DNA of 64,000 nucleotides from Gambelia wislizenii (taxonomy: Eukaryota > Chordata > Lepidosauria > Squamata > Crotaphytidae): NCBI GenBank assembly GCA_030847615.1, contig JAUMIR010000001.1, positions 181,927,001-181,991,000 on the forward strand. The letters run 5' to 3'. Positions 33,423 to 45,785 of the stretch are shown here, piece by piece. Under the pieces are notes generated by a model. The model was not told the origin of the DNA. It did not search any database and worked only from the letters and a program-made list of their open reading frames with translations. The stretch's first letter is position 1. Each line of letters starts with the position of its first letter. The position numbers and the translations under genes are program-made.

Positions 33423-36296
33423 CCAAACCTTCCCAAAGTTGAAGAAAGAACAGGTGGAAAAATTAAATGCCACAATATCCATGGCAGACATATCTAAAGC
33501 CATACATGACTTAAAATTAAATAAAGCTCCTGGTGCAGATGGATTTATGGCTCTATTTTATCAAAAGTTTGAGAACGAATTAGCTATACCACTTTAAAAA
33601 ACATATAACGATATAGAAAGAAACAGAATCCCAGACTCATGGAAAAAATGCAAACATATCAATAATACTAAAAGAAGGAAAAGATGGAAAAGAAGTTGGT
33701 AATTATCGTCCATATCTCTTTTGAACATAGACTACAAGGTATATATGATGATGGCAAACAGACTGAAAGAGATAATGGCTGAAATAATAAATGAAGACCA
33801 AAATGGTTTTATACCCGGAAGAAAAATAGGTGATAACATAAGAATAATACTGGATATACTAGAATATTATGAAGCTCATAATGAGAAACAACTAGGAATG
33901 ATGATGGTTGATGCTGAAAAAGCCTTTGACAGCATACGCTGGGATTTTATGCTAGAAGTATTGAGAAGATCAGGCCTAGGGGAAAGGTTTTGTACAAGGG
34001 TGGAAAAAATATATTTAGAACAAACTGCTCAACCCATCATCAATGGGGAAAGATCTAAAGTAATCAAAATAAAAAAGGGAACAAGACAATGATGCTCTAT
34101 GTCTCCCCTTTTATTTATTCTAGTATTAGAGGTCCTAAATAGGAACTTAAGAAGTAATGTAAAATTTCCTGGTATAAAGATAAAAGGATATAATTATAAA
34201 TTAAGAGCCTTCGCAGACGACATGATAATACTAATGGAAAACCCAAAAGAACAGGTAGACGAATGCTTGAACATGATGTATGAATTTAGAAAGTATGCGG
34301 GATTCAAAATAAATAAAGATAAAATAATTATAATAAGTAAAAATATGAAAGAATAAGAAGAAAAAGAGTTGATGGAATTAACAGGTTGTAAAGTGGGGGG
34401 GGGGAAGCAAAATATTTAGGTGTATGGCTGACTAAAAGAAATGCTGACCTCTTAGAGAACAACTACACAAAAACTTGGTCAGAAATTAAAAAAGATATGA
34501 ACAGATGGAGCAAACTAGATCTCACTCTATTAGGTAAGATTGCCGCTATTAAGATGGTTATACTCCCTAAAGTATTATACTTGTTTCAGAACCTACCTAT
34601 CTTCTCAAATGATAAAGTGTTTGAAATATAGGAAAAAGATCTCTGCAGGTTTATGTGGGGGAAAAAGAAAGCAAGGTTCAAATGGAAATGCTTTATTGAT
34701 ACCAGAGAAAGGGGTGGTTGTGAACTTCCAGACTTCAAAGTGTATTATCAAGCATCGGTGTTATCATGCATTAAAGAGTGGGTAAACCTAAATAACGAGA
34801 AATTATTGAGTCTGGAGGGCCATAACATTAGATTTGGATGGCACGTGTACATGTGTTATGAGAAAGCCAAAGTAAATAGAGAGTTCACAAATCACTGTGT
34901 GCGAAGAGGCCTATTAAGAGTTTGGGGAAAAATAAGAAGCTTGTTTTACTTCAAAGTGCCTCTATGGATATCACCCCAAGAGGCTTTTCTATCAAGATGG
35001 GGCAAGATAGGTCAGTGGTTAAGATATTCTGACATTACAAAAAAAGCTGGTTACACCGAACTCAAGATGAAAATGAGAGAAAAACTTCAGGAAGAATATC
35101 ACTTAAATTGGTTTACTTATTTACAGTTAAATGAAAAATTTACAGAGGATAAAAAAAGGGAGGCTGGGAAATAGAAAATAACAACCTAGATAAAATTCTG
35201 CAGGAAGAAAAAAGAACTAAGGAAATTTCCAAATTTTATAGAGTGTTATTACAAAGATAAACAGGGCAGGACCGTGTTAAGGAATATATGATAAAGTGGG
35301 CAGAAGATATAGGTAAACCAATATCCATGGACGATTGGAAAAAAGCAAGGCAAAGAACATTCTCCTTCACAGCATGTCAAAACATAAAAAGGAAATTATA
35401 TAAAGATTGCCTTGAGATAGCATTACACCCCAACAAAATTAAGTGAGATGAATAAATCTATTCCAGATGGCGGCTGGAAATGCGGGAAGAATCAAGGCAA
35501 TCATATGTGGTGGCAATGTGAGAAAATAATGAAATTGTGGAAACGAGTCCATGAGATAATAAAAAAAATATTACAAATAGATCTTGAATTCACCCCTGAA
35601 CTATATTCGTTAAATATAATAAAAGATTCAGATACCTGTAAAGGAAACAGACACTGGAGAATTCTATTATATATGTGTGTATTAATTCTATTATATATGT
35701 GTGGCCAGGATGGTCATAGCGGGAAAAAAATGGAAACTGAGAGAGTATCCCACAATAAACGAATGGAAGCTGAAGCTGACAGAAATGATGGAACTAGACA
35801 TATTTACAAATAAAATACATAATAGAAAAAACACAAAATGGAAATAATGTAAGAAAGTAATGGATTATTGGAAAGAAAAGGGAGAATTGTTAGATAATAA
35901 AATATACACAAATGGATGGTAACTCCAGATGGAAAAGGAAGAAAAAAATATAAAAGGAAAAGGGAAGCTGAATGTAATTAAACAGCAATAAAGTAGAAGC
36001 AGAAGTCAGAAAGCAAGAGGTATAGCTAATTATCTCACATCATCAAAATGACAAATTTGAGGAAGTTATAATTGATAAGTGTAACTTTCCTTTTTTTACA
36101 TATTTTTACTTTATTAAAGGTTAAGGAGGAAAAGATATGTAATCTAGTGAAATTTATTGAAAGGAATGTACATAAGGAAGAATATACCGGGTATCATGAA
36201 TTGCATATGTATGTATGTGCAAAATATATATGAAATCTGTATATAAGAAATGTATTTATAGAAGCAATGTATAGGAAAAATAAAATTAAAAAAAAC
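33423..36296 (+). mobile_element. L1-A, 3' part (RT, C-terminal region, 3' UTR)
   Basis: Continuation of the host L1 after the 18-bp duplicate. Reading resumes with KKEQVEKLNATISMADISKA and SKAIHDLKLNKAPGADGF, so the original ORF2 was continuous across the site. Coding ends near 35813. The 3' UTR follows to an A-rich end (AAAATTAAAAAAAA) at about 36294. A 19-bp word, ATTCTATTATATATGTGTG, is tandemly duplicated at 35661-35679 and 35685-35703. Confidence 0.92.
33441..35813 (+). pseudogene. L1-A ORF2, reverse transcriptase and C-terminal part
   Basis: RT motifs in order: NKAPGADGFMALFYQKFEN (about 33520), NGFIPGRKIGDNIRI (33800), MVDAEKAFDSIRWDF (33906), IKKGTRQ ending in TGA at 34090-34092, which replaces the conserved Gly, then CSMSPLLFILVLEVLNR and the catalytic RAFADDMIILMENP (34207), where both Asp are kept. 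The segment 34653-35174 covers GGCELPDFKVYYQASVLSCI and VPLWISPQEAFLSRW. The segment 35448-35813 holds the Cys-rich motif CGKNQGNHMWWQC. Stops and shifts occur at 33596, 34090, 34356 and 35174 onward. Confidence 0.9.
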
Positions 36297-36301
36297 AGTC
36301 T

Positions 36302-38246
36302 ATGAGCCAACAGAAGAGTTGCATTTCTGTATAAATTTCTTGAAATAAAACCATAAACAGATGAGCTAAACCAAGAAGGGCAGAAGAGATGGCACAGATG
36401 GTGTTTCCCTGGTTCAAACATTTTGTTCCTTCCTATAGGTCTTTTCAGAAAGCACAATTTATTGAGTCCAATTACCCTAAGGAATTGCATATGGCGCTTG
36501 GCATGTTGCCTTTAGTGGTCAGTATTGCCTTCTTGCTACTTGACAAATGTTGTCTTCTTTATGATGCAATATAATATAAACAAATTAGTCCAATACAAAT
36601 GATTCTGACAGTGCAAAAAAACCTCAAGGTAAATAATGTGGGAGTAAATTTCAAATAGTGTGCAAATAATTTCAGTTGTAACCTAATATTTAAAGTACTA
36701 TGCTAAGCTAGACTTTGCAATGAAATGCATTTAAGTCAAGTTATTTTGTTCCGGCCTTTTGCTGAACTAAATCCTGCAATACAGTTGAGCAGTCTGTTCC
36801 TATGGTCTACCCAAGGCATCTATTTTATATATGTTATCAGTGTCCTATCCTATTTCAGTGTACTTTTGACAGTCGATAGGATCGGGCTGTTACAAATGTA
36901 TGAAGCAATTAATACAAATGTATGAAGCAGGGAGTGGTGGGGGCGGTCATGAAAGCACTAGATTGCTTTCTTTAAAATTCTGTAATTAAATGGTGTGGGG
37001 CTACTAGTCTGACTAAATTTTTGTTATATAAAAAGGGTACTCTTTATGGGAGCTTTCTAAACCATTTAGTGCTGGTTGTATTTTTAAAATACTTACTGGC
37101 AGCGGTTTGTCTTCAACAAAATCAGCCTATACAGTTTGTCTCCTTTTGTCAGAGGCATTCAATGTGTGAATAAAAATGAAAGTAACAAAATATTATTGTC
37201 CAATACTTTACATAATGCTCTTTGTCAAACCCCTCTCTTGATTTTGCCAAGCTATTATCTACCCATCTAAGCATATTTCAGCATCTGTGCATGTGTGAGG
37301 TGTTATTGCTGCTGCTGTTTCCCCCCTGCTTTTTCAGAATTTTTTAGAATGGTAAAATATATTTCTATGTATTTATTTAGCCTTCACAGGTGTACAAACA
37401 GTATATTGAGTCATCCTGCTATTTGAGGCCTTAATTTTGAAGTAGGGTTCTCTGTATCCTACTTATTGAAAGAAGCATGTCTGGTGGTCATGTTAGTATG
37501 AGAGTCTAGATTCTTGTTAGCCTAGCTGTCTATGTATGGGGTGTGTGTGTGTGGGGGTGTAGATTGTGGAATATCACTGGACAATTTTTGGTAGATCATT
37601 TAGTATAAGAGATGTCAGGTTGCAGGCTTGTAAGATCTACTTTGGGTCTTTTTTGAGGGGGTGGGATTACTAGAAGAATGACGTTCCCTAGCTGGAAACA
37701 GATGCAAAATAGATGCTCAGTACGTACAGCTGGCTACCAGCTGAACTGCACTGAGCCACACACTGAGCCGTATACTTGCATATGGAAATACAACTCTGCC
37801 TTTCAATGACTACATAGAGATGGTTCTAAGAATCTAATTTAGACATAAAATGTTTTGGTTTAAAAGGGGCATTGGAGACTCTTGCTGATCTACTACAAAT
37901 CACCCAGATGTGTACTAATAGATCCTGACCCACTGCCCACCCTGACTTAGAACCCTTTGTTGAGATTCTTGCAAAGAATACTAGATAACATGGATCTTGG
38001 TCTAATCCTGAAAGGTACTTCTTATATTCTCAAACATGTCTAGATACTGAGGATGAACTAACATGGATTAATTGTGGTTTCAATTTTAAGAGTTCCTGAG
38101 TAGACACATCAGAGATGAGAAATGTGACAATTTATGGATTTTTGTACATTACTGTTTATATTTTCTACTACATTATGTTAGATAGTAAGGAGGTTTAGGA
38201 GAGAATATGAAGTGTGCATAATGAAGTAGAATGTCAAGTGAATTTG
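36302..38246. other. unassigned non-coding sequence
   Basis: No gene or transposon recognised. A 17-bp word, TACAAATGTATGAAGCA, occurs at 36891-36907 and again at 36913-36929. A short GT-rich run lies at about 37542-37558. Confidence 0.45.
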
Positions 38247-38248
38247 TA

Positions 38249-38480
38249 CAGTTGTCCCTTCATATTCGCTGGGGTTTGGTTCCAGGACCCCCCTGTGGAT
38301 ACCAAAATCCGTGAATACTCAAGTCCCATTATATGCTATGGCATCGCAAAGTGGTGTCTCTTATATAAGATGGCAAAATCAAGGTTTGCTTTTTGGATTA
38401 TTATTTTTTTAAAGAATATTTTCAAGCTGTGAATACTTAAATCTGTGGATACCAAATCCATGGATACGGAGGGACAAATG
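38249..38480. mobile_element. Tigger-like (pogo) non-autonomous element
   Basis: The left end CAGTTGTCCCTTCATATTCG pairs with the reverse complement of the right end, CATTTGTCCCTCCGTATCCA. TA flanks both ends (38247-38248 and 38481-38482). The interior contains CCTGTGGATACCAAAATCCG and its near-inverse TGTGGATACCAAATCC, a pattern typical of MER2/Tigger-type MITEs. It is 232 bp long with no coding capacity. Confidence 0.85.
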
Positions 38481-38577
38481 TATACGGATGATGTTTGGAA
38501 GAGAGTAAAAGGAGCAGCTGCTATAATGAGAATGAGGATGTTGAGAGTTTAGATGAAGACAGTTAGGAAACAATAGT

Positions 38578-38867
38578 CCTGTTCAGATGACATTTTCTAC
38601 AACACAGGAGTAGGGAAACAGCTCCATGCTCACTTGCCTCATGGGAAAAGTGACATGTCTGAAGAGCTGGATCTGTTCACATGGAAGCTCTCCATGTGAG
38701 CAAAAGCCCCAGAAAAGGATTCTTTTATCCTTAGAAAGCTTTGATAAAACCCAGACCTTTCCCTCTTTAGATTTGTTGCTTTCCACATGAGGAAAGTGGT
38801 GACAAAGTAGGACAGAGGTAGGTGATTCCTTACTCCTGCACTGAAGATAATGTGTATCTGAACAGGG
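38578..38867. mobile_element. hAT-like MITE
   Basis: The left end CCTGTTCAGATGACATTTTC pairs with the reverse complement of the right end, CCCTGTTCAGATACACATTA, a terminal inverted repeat of about 15 bp. It is 290 bp long and non-coding. No clean 8-bp duplication could be picked out, so the hAT assignment is by terminus style. Confidence 0.6.
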
Positions 38868-39235
38868 CTTGTGTAAGGGTAAACCATGTATTGTGTCATG
38901 ACTATTGGGTTTAAGTTATTAAAATAAAAGAAATTGCAACTTATGGGCTAGAGGGGAAACAATGAAGCAAGGTTCATATATCATATCAAATTCTATTTAA
39001 TAAAATGGTATTATTTGTTCAACATAGCCATGGCTACTGACACTATACCAGCAATGTTACAGATATAGAGCCATTATACAAACAATAGTCTAATACAATG
39101 GGTCAGTAACCAGTGCAGCTGTTGAAACAAGGGAGTTGTATGCTCTCTGTAACCTGTACTAGGCAGTACCCTGGCTGCAGCTCTTTTGACCAACTGAAGT
39201 TTCTGAGCAATATCCAAAGTTATCCCCACACCAAT
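38868..39235. other. unassigned non-coding sequence
   Basis: No feature recognised. Confidence 0.45.
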
Positions 39236-39847
39236 GACTTTATCAGACTAGTGTCTAAAAAACACTGTAATTCCATGGTTAAGGAAAGTGGAAACATATT
39301 GCCAGGGTTACAGTAATTATCACATGTTGCTGTAATCACACAATACTACTACCACAGAATTATTGCATGACAACCCACCAGCGGTTTAAGAATAGGATTT
39401 CAGCTTGTGCTATAGTAACACTTGTCTTCGTGTTGCCTTCTAATGACAGAGTATTAATACCTTTTGCTGGCCACAAATAAACACTTAAACATTAAAATGT
39501 ACCAAGAAAAGGTGATAGTTGATTAAAAGAGATGTCCTCTTCACAGTCTCTCCTGGATGTTTAATTATGTGTTCTTGTTGGGAAAGGGGAGGGGGAGAAG
39601 AGGGCCACCCATTCATGCAGGAATTATGTGATTACAGTGGGACATGATCATCCCATACTCATCAATACTGCAAAAAGAGCAATAATGAGGGCTATTGGCG
39701 GCTTTGCCTATCAATTAAAAGTTACACCTATTTAAGGGGTAGATACGCATGGACCGTAGGAGGACAATGACACTGTGTGATAATGGGAACACATTTGTGA
39801 TACTATTGTGTTGTAATTCCACTAGTTCAGCCCTATCTGATAAAGTC
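39236..39847. mobile_element. non-autonomous TIR element, ~610-bp family (copy 2)
   Basis: Starts GACTTTATCAGAC and ends TCTGATAAAGTC, an almost perfect inverted pair. It is 612 bp long. It shares internal blocks with copy 1 (7862-8477): the CACTGTAATTC start region, GAATTATTGCATGAC/GAATTATTATATGAC, CCACCCATTCA/TGCCCATTCA, and TATCAATTAAAAGT. The flanks are CCAAT and CATAG, which do not match, so the target duplication has decayed or the ends have changed. There is no coding capacity. Confidence 0.75.
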
Positions 39848-39917
39848 CATAGTGGTACAGTCATCAAAACAACATGTAACTAAGGCATGTATTTCTGTGG
39901 CTGGATCTGAAATTTAC

Positions 39918-40150
39918 AGGACTGGGTGCAGCTGGTGCATGAATGTTAACTGTGCAAATGCACTCCTGGCCACTGTAGACAGTTGAGGCTCAGGGATGAC
40001 TGTAGAATTACACCAAAACAGCAACCCTGCTTCTTTAGTGGGAGTATAACTTCATCCAGAACAGGCTGAATCCCTCTTCTCTGATCTACTTTTGGAACAA
40101 CCATCAGAAATTCTGTCTTGTCTGGATTAGGCTTCATTTTCAATTCAACT
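39918..40150 (-). mobile_element. L2 LINE fragment (RT C-terminal side)
   Basis: The minus strand encodes MKMKPNPDKTEFLMVVPKVD followed by GIQPVLDEVILPLKKQ and GVILQSSLSL. This is the segment downstream of the L2 catalytic site, equivalent to KLKLNPGKTEVL in the L2 at 11855-15470. Only about 230 bp remain. Confidence 0.85.
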
Positions 40151-41090
40151 TCAAGGTTTTAGAAGCTTTGGATTTATGGGGAATCTTGGTAACAGCATAC
40201 CCTTAGGAAATGTGTAGGAAACGGAGGTGGGATTGATGAAGATAACAGTTAGAACTGTAGTCGCAACAATGGGATTGTCAGAGACAACCTGGGACCCTCC
40301 ATTTCCATCCATCGCAGGCAGTATTGATTCCACCATGAGAGCTGGTGGAAGCTATGGTCAACAGTATCTGGAGTGTAGCAATTTTCCCATTCCTGCTTTA
40401 TATGTTTAAAACATATTAGTGCACTACAGAGATTCTAGGTGATAAGGGAATTGTCAGCACAAAACTAAAGTCAATTTACTCTTGTTCTGAAAACTAATAT
40501 GCTCCCTGCTTCATCTACTTGGATAAGTAGAGAATAATCCAAATATACACTATAATAGTAATCATCAAAGAAGAAAAGGTTTTGATTCTACAAAGCAAGA
40601 AAGTAATGTTTCCATTGTCAGATCTACTTTGATCTCTTTTTTTACAGCTACTTGGTTTTCTCCAGATTTTTTTTTTTAATCCCTGTTCTGGGTAGAATAG
40701 AAAGCTCTATGTAGGTAATCACCTTATGACCTACAAAGGCAAAGTCTATCAGTCAGTAAGGCAGTTCAACAGCTCTTGATAAAACACAGTGTTCTCATTG
40801 TTAGCTTGGAACTACAAAAGGAATGGCTATCAGTAACTCAGCAGGCCATAAAGAATAGCTGGTAAGCCATGAATTCTGCATTTGTGAGGCAGAACTACTG
40901 TCAAATTCACATACTATGGATTGTACAGTATAGCCAGCATAAATAGTATTGCTGGCACTTAATGGCATGTCTGACCGAATATATGCAAGATGAATAAGCC
41001 CTTCTCTGTGTGACAGAGCTAAATGGGTACCATAATGGCATTTTTGGAGTAAATATGAGTGGAGAGTTGGCACAAGGGTTTCTGGTTGTT
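40151..41090. other. unassigned non-coding sequence
   Basis: No recognisable feature. A T10 run lies near 40668-40677. Confidence 0.45.
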
Positions 41091-41325
41091 GATTTTGTTG
41101 TGTGTCTTTAAGTCATTTTGGACTTACAGCAATGCTAAGGCAAACCTATCACAGGGTTTTCTTGGCAGAATTTGTTCAGAGGGGATTTGCCCTTGCCTTC
41201 TTCTGAGACTGAGAGTGTATGACTTGACCAAGGTCACCCAGTGGATTTCCATGGATGAGTGAGGATTCAAGCCCTGGTCTCCCAGTGTCCTCGTATACAA
41301 CTCAAACCACTAGTGTGTTGCAGTG
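41091..41325 (-). mobile_element. Sauria-type tRNA-derived SINE
   Basis: On the plus strand the order is tail to head: TTGTTGTGTGTCTTTAAGTC, CTATCACAGGGTTTTCTTGG, then TGACCAAGGTCACCCAGTGG, then the B-box complement GGATTCAAGCCCTGG and the A-box side ending near 41325. In reverse complement this is the same layout as 56065-56322. It is near full length and diverged. Confidence 0.85.
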
Positions 41326-41961
41326 GCTAATTCCTGTGTTTGTATCTTTGTTGGGTGTTGCAGGTGAGTGAGTGGGTTCCAGGAGGTCTGAAAGCAAGCA
41401 CTTGCCACCCTGAGCCTATTCAAAACTGTTATGTGTGATATAAGGGGAGAGGACAATAATTGAAGCAACTGGATGTAATTTGCACTGACACCAAGGTTTC
41501 TATTAAAAAGAAACTAAAGATAGTCTGACTCCATCTTTCTCCCAGTCCCAGGCTCCCACATAAAAAGCCTGCATTGGCAATGGGCTGAAGCCAGGTATAG
41601 GCACATAATAAATAGTCTAGGAGTGGCCCAGAAAGGAGCTGTCAGGGCCTTTCTTCCTTTGAGGTCACCCCAGAGACCAACTCACCTTCCGCAGACACAC
41701 CTGTGTGATCACTTGGCTTTCTAAGCTCCATGGAATACACAACAGTAGGAAAGTAGAGGTTCTTTCTTCCACACTTCAGCTTCCCCTGTATGGTTACAAA
41801 TAAGGGGTACCTAGTCTGTGGATAACTATGATTAATGGGGGAGGGATCCACATTTCAACAAAAAGGAGATTCCTGGATGAGGTGAAATTCATTAGCTAAC
41901 ACACATTGGAAACTGCTTAATGCAGTGTAGATGTGTAAATTGCCATTGCTTAAAACAATTT
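41326..41961. other. unassigned non-coding sequence
   Basis: No recognisable feature. Confidence 0.45.
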
Positions 41962-42012
41962 ATAAGCTGCCCTGATAGCCTTGTAGCTGAAGAGCAGGGT
42001 ATAAATAAATAA
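41962..42012 (+). mobile_element. L2-like 3' tail remnant
   Basis: TTATAAGCTGCCCTGATAGC followed by AGGGTATAAATAAATAA matches the usual L2 3' terminal hairpin and tail (compare TTAGCCACCTTAAGTCC and its tail at 56699-56755). It may be from an L2 or from a SINE using an L2 tail. Confidence 0.6.
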
Positions 42013-42889
42013 TTAGATAAAAAATAAATTTACAAATTTTATATTAACAAACTTGGAAATAATAAGTTTGGAGTGAGTATAAGAAAGGAATTGTCCCACA
42101 TATGCACATTGTGCATCCTATTTTAGTAATTTATCTTTGTTGGAAGTTGTTTGTATCATGAATATAATTCCATCTTTGACAAGATCGTATTTTCCTCCGG
42201 ACTAGTTTTCATACTGATTGGCCTTTTTGACTCCCTTTCTAAAAACATCTTCATTCCCCTTTCAGCGTTCATGCTACACATACTAGGATTCATATGAAGT
42301 CTACCTATCAAACTGAAGTGAACCGATTCAGAACTATTTAGACCTCTTCCAAAGTTATATATAAAATGAAACAGGCTTGTCCCAGGGCTCTACCTCAGGG
42401 GCTGGCAACATGCATCTGATGGTCTGCATGCAGCTCCAACCTCTTTTTGTGATCCTCCAGCCCCGACACCTCCCATTTAACAAATATTTGGATTGAAAAA
42501 TCACCCCTGAAGTGCAATATCACCCCACTCCCCAGCCTCCAAACTTAATTCAAAATCCCATCCTTCATCTAAAAATTGGCTGGCAGAATTGAAAACAAGT
42601 CCAGTCATTTCTGATGCTAATGTTTGGTTGACTTTCAGCTCAAAATCAGAAGGTGCCGCCTGCTGTATTGGTGTGAGGACTAAAAATTGGCCCGTACTCC
42701 TGCTGCAGCCAGCCACCTACCTCTGGGTCCACTGTGGAACATCACAGAATATTTGGGCAACACTCAGTGTCCAATGTGCATCTTTAGAACATCTCCTGCT
42801 ATCACTGATTATCATTGACTCAATTAATTTGCATGCTAGATGGTAGGGGGAATAAAATATGTAATGCTGACAATAGATCAAGAAAATAG
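42013..42889. other. unassigned non-coding sequence
   Basis: No gene. A stretch from about 42395 (TCAGGGGCTGGCAACATGCA) resembles the end of a hAT-type repeat, but the second end was not found. Confidence 0.4.
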
Positions 42890-43127
42890 ATCAAGAAAAA
42901 GAGATTGCACCTAAACATTAGGAAGAACTTCCTGACAGTAAGAACTGTTCAGAAGTGGAATACACTGCCTCATAGTGTGGTGGAGTCTCCTTCTTTGGTG
43001 GTTTTTAAACAGAGGCTGGATGGCCATATGTATGGAATTATTTGATTGTTTATTCCTGCATGGCAAGGGATTGGACTGGATGGCCCTTGAGGTCTCTTCC
43101 AATTCTATGTTTCTATGATTCTATGAT
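42890..43127 (+). mobile_element. CR1 LINE 3' end
   Basis: Reads CCTAAACATTAGGAAGAACT, GGTGGAGTCTCCTTCTTTGG, CCTTGAGGTCTCTTCC and ends in repeated TTCTATGATTCTATGAT. This is the last ~240 bp of a CR1 in sense orientation, with its 8-bp terminal repeats. Confidence 0.95.
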
Positions 43128-44735
43128 CCACACTCTCTCTCACTAAGACTTTTGGGTGTATACCGGCACCTTTTTGGGAAAATGAGGGTGCCCCCTTAAG
43201 CAGTGAAAGACTGATTTGTCACAGCATGTGCTTTTTAAAATTAAATGTAACTTCTTGCATTTGGCATGCTTTGTTTCAAGATTGGTGATTGGAAGCTTGA
43301 CACCTGCCTAATCTGAAACTTTGGTTTCTGAGCCAGGAAATCTCCTTGAGGAAGGGAAAATGGGTTAATTGCAGGGAGTACATATTCCTCTCGATCTCTC
43401 TTTGCCTCCAGCTGTGATTTATGGACTAGCACTGTCATACTCAGGAAACAAAAACACCACAAAAAATTGCCATACATCTCCCAGTGCCCTCCCCTTAGTG
43501 GGAAGCAAATCCTGTAAAGCAGGGAACCCCTGGAATTTCCTATTAATTGGGTGGACACTCTGTTTGAATTTAGTAGACTGATGTTTTATGTGCTCTTTCT
43601 GCCCCCTTTTAACATTGGGCATCATCATTAAGTGGATGGATATGCTGTAATCAAATTATACAGATCAAAAAGATATCATTTGGCTGCAGTTTTTGTTGTT
43701 GAGTTCAATATACAAGCATATTTCTGGTTGTTATTCCAGGGATTTTGCCAAGGAATTTGGAATGTTATTGGCAAAGAAGAAAACAGATGGGCCCAGCAAT
43801 ACTCTCATTTTTAAGCACTGAATAGATTTTAAAAGACTTGAAAACTCTCTATGAATGCAGAGCAGTTCTAAATGGTTGCTACGTTATTGGCTCAGAGACT
43901 GTAACAGAGCATTACATAAGTGAACCCTGGCTGGACACTTGAACTCAATGACATATGTATGCAGGCAAAACTATAGGCTGGATTTTGTATGTACATTGGC
44001 TGTATATGTATATAAAAAATGTTAGAAGAGGCTTCATTTGGAAAGAATAATGGGGCAATTAAAAGAACACCTGGCCTTTTGGATTGCACATTCATGCACA
44101 TTCCTTGGAAATTTGTATTAGATGACATTCCACATGGAATGGTAATTTATACACACAAAAAAAAAATGTTGGGGAGGGAGACAAAATGAGATTACATATG
44201 GATCAATGGATGCATGTTAGCATTAGACTGTTTGGGTGGCCTTCACAGAATTGTTCTCTCATAGCCCCAGCTACTCATCTGTAAAACGGAAATAACCCTA
44301 CCACAAATGATATGAAAATGACCAGAACAGATGTCTGAATTGAATTCCTAATCCAAATTAGAATGGATCCATTCAATCAGTGGGATAAACATGAGGGCTG
44401 ATTGAAAAATCAGCAATTGCATCAATGGGTCTATTGTAGCTGGGATTAACAATTGGATTTAGGCTACAGATTGCAAATCCCTTTACATACTTAATGTTAT
44501 TGATAAAGCATAGTACTCAAAGGTGTTTTTTAAAGTGAAAATTGTTTAAGTGCCATAAGATGGAGTGTAAGGTTATATCAGTAACCTTTCAGCACAGGCA
44601 AATAGTAGCACTTAGGATCAAGGCCTATTCAATCGAAATTCAAGCCTCCTCTCACCCCCATATCTAGGGAATCAAAGTAATACAAATGCCTTGGAGGAAA
44701 AACATTATCCAACTTGCGATATACGAGACATGATA
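43128..44735. other. unassigned non-coding sequence
   Basis: No gene recognised. The words ACTCATCTGTAAAACGGAAA near 44274 resemble the central part of MIR-like SINEs, but the surroundings do not support a call. Confidence 0.4.
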
Positions 44736-44880
44736 AAGTGTGTCTGTATGCACCTGTGCCTTTAAGTCACCTGTTGAATCATGGTGACCCTGTGAAATTC
44801 ATAAGGTTTTCTTAGGCAAGGAGCACTCAGAGATGTTTTGCCAGTTCCTTCCTCTGAAATATAGTCTACAGAGATTATCA
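44736..44880 (-). mobile_element. SINE body fragment, 5S-type
   Basis: The plus strand has CACCTGTGCCTTTAAGTCAC, GGTTTTCTTAGGCAAGGAGC and CCTCTGAAATATAGTCTAC. It matches the body and tail of the 5S-derived SINE at 20463-20599 more closely than the tRNA-derived type. The 5S head is missing. Confidence 0.75.
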
Positions 44881-45304
44881 GATGAGTGCTTAAAAACATT
44901 ATTATGACACTATATTTTACAGTGTTTGTGTTCCGGCACAATGACACACATTTTCACACGCTGCTGTGATAACAATACAAAATCGCCTCAAGAATCTGGC
45001 AATATGAGCGCTTGTTCCCCTTACTTCCACGTTTATGTGTGAACAAGATTTTCGCACATCTCAAGAGAAGAAAAAGTCCCCAAACACCAAAATTAAAAAA
45101 GAAAACATTCAGAAAACCACAGATACACATTTAGAATCTTGCAAGCAAAATGGGAAGGTCCAGAAAAAGAGCATATAGTACCTAGCTTTCCCATTCGCAA
45201 CCGGAAGTATTCTGGTTGCGCCCATTGACACTGGAATCATGCCAGCAGAACAGGGCACCTTCTTGCACACACAAAAATCTGGAACAATGCGGCCCGGGGA
45301 GCCG
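44881..45304. other. unassigned non-coding sequence
   Basis: No gene. A small hairpin is formed by CGCAACC (45196-45202) and GGTTGCG (45214-45220). The stretch opening TTATCAGATGAGTGC near 44878 has a vague likeness to the ~610-bp family ends, with no matching right end. Confidence 0.4.
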
Positions 45305-45690
45305 TATTTTCTTTTGAAATTCTTTGGTGCACTCCATTATTTAATATGTGTTTTCAGTATTCCTCTTCCTTTCCTGAACCCAGCCTGGACAGCTGGCATT
45401 TTTTTCTCCATATATGGTAAAAGTCTTTGTTGTAGAATTTTGAGCATCATTTTGTTCACAAGGGAAATTAATGCAATGGTCCTGTGATTACTGCAATCCC
45501 TGGTATCCCCTTTCTTGGGGATCAGAATGTATATTGAGTGTTTCCAGTCTGTGGGCCATTGCTTTGTTTTCCATATTTGTTGACAGATTTTAATTAGAAC
45601 TAGAGTAGGTTCTGTCTCTGTAGACTGAAGCAGCTCTATTGGCCTTCTATCTGGAAAATATTTGTCTTCATATCTGAGGATGGAATATGC
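45305..45690 (-). mobile_element. Bov-B (RTE) LINE reverse transcriptase fragment
   Basis: The minus strand, reading down from 45690, gives LVLIKICQQIWKTKQWPTDW, HSIYILIPKKGDTRDCSNHR, TIALISLVNKMMLKILQQRL and MPAVQAGFRKGRG, with a few stops and shifts. This is the N-terminal RT region of Bov-B, a retrotransposon widespread in squamates and known for horizontal transfer into ruminants and others. The copy is about 390 bp and dead. Bov-B supplies the machinery for Sauria-type SINEs, which occur in this window. Confidence 0.88.
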
Positions 45691-45785
45691 TAATATTTAC
45701 ACCCAAAACACATGCATGATATACACACATTTATCTACTTTGGATATATCATTCATGCTTGCATTCAAGATATCATGCTAAGTGT
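45691..45785. other. unassigned non-coding sequence
   Basis: Short AT-rich spacer with nothing recognised. Confidence 0.4.

Noticed and set aside
44265..44310. MIR SINE core
   Set aside because: Only one 20-bp word is similar; there are no flanking tRNA-like or tail segments.
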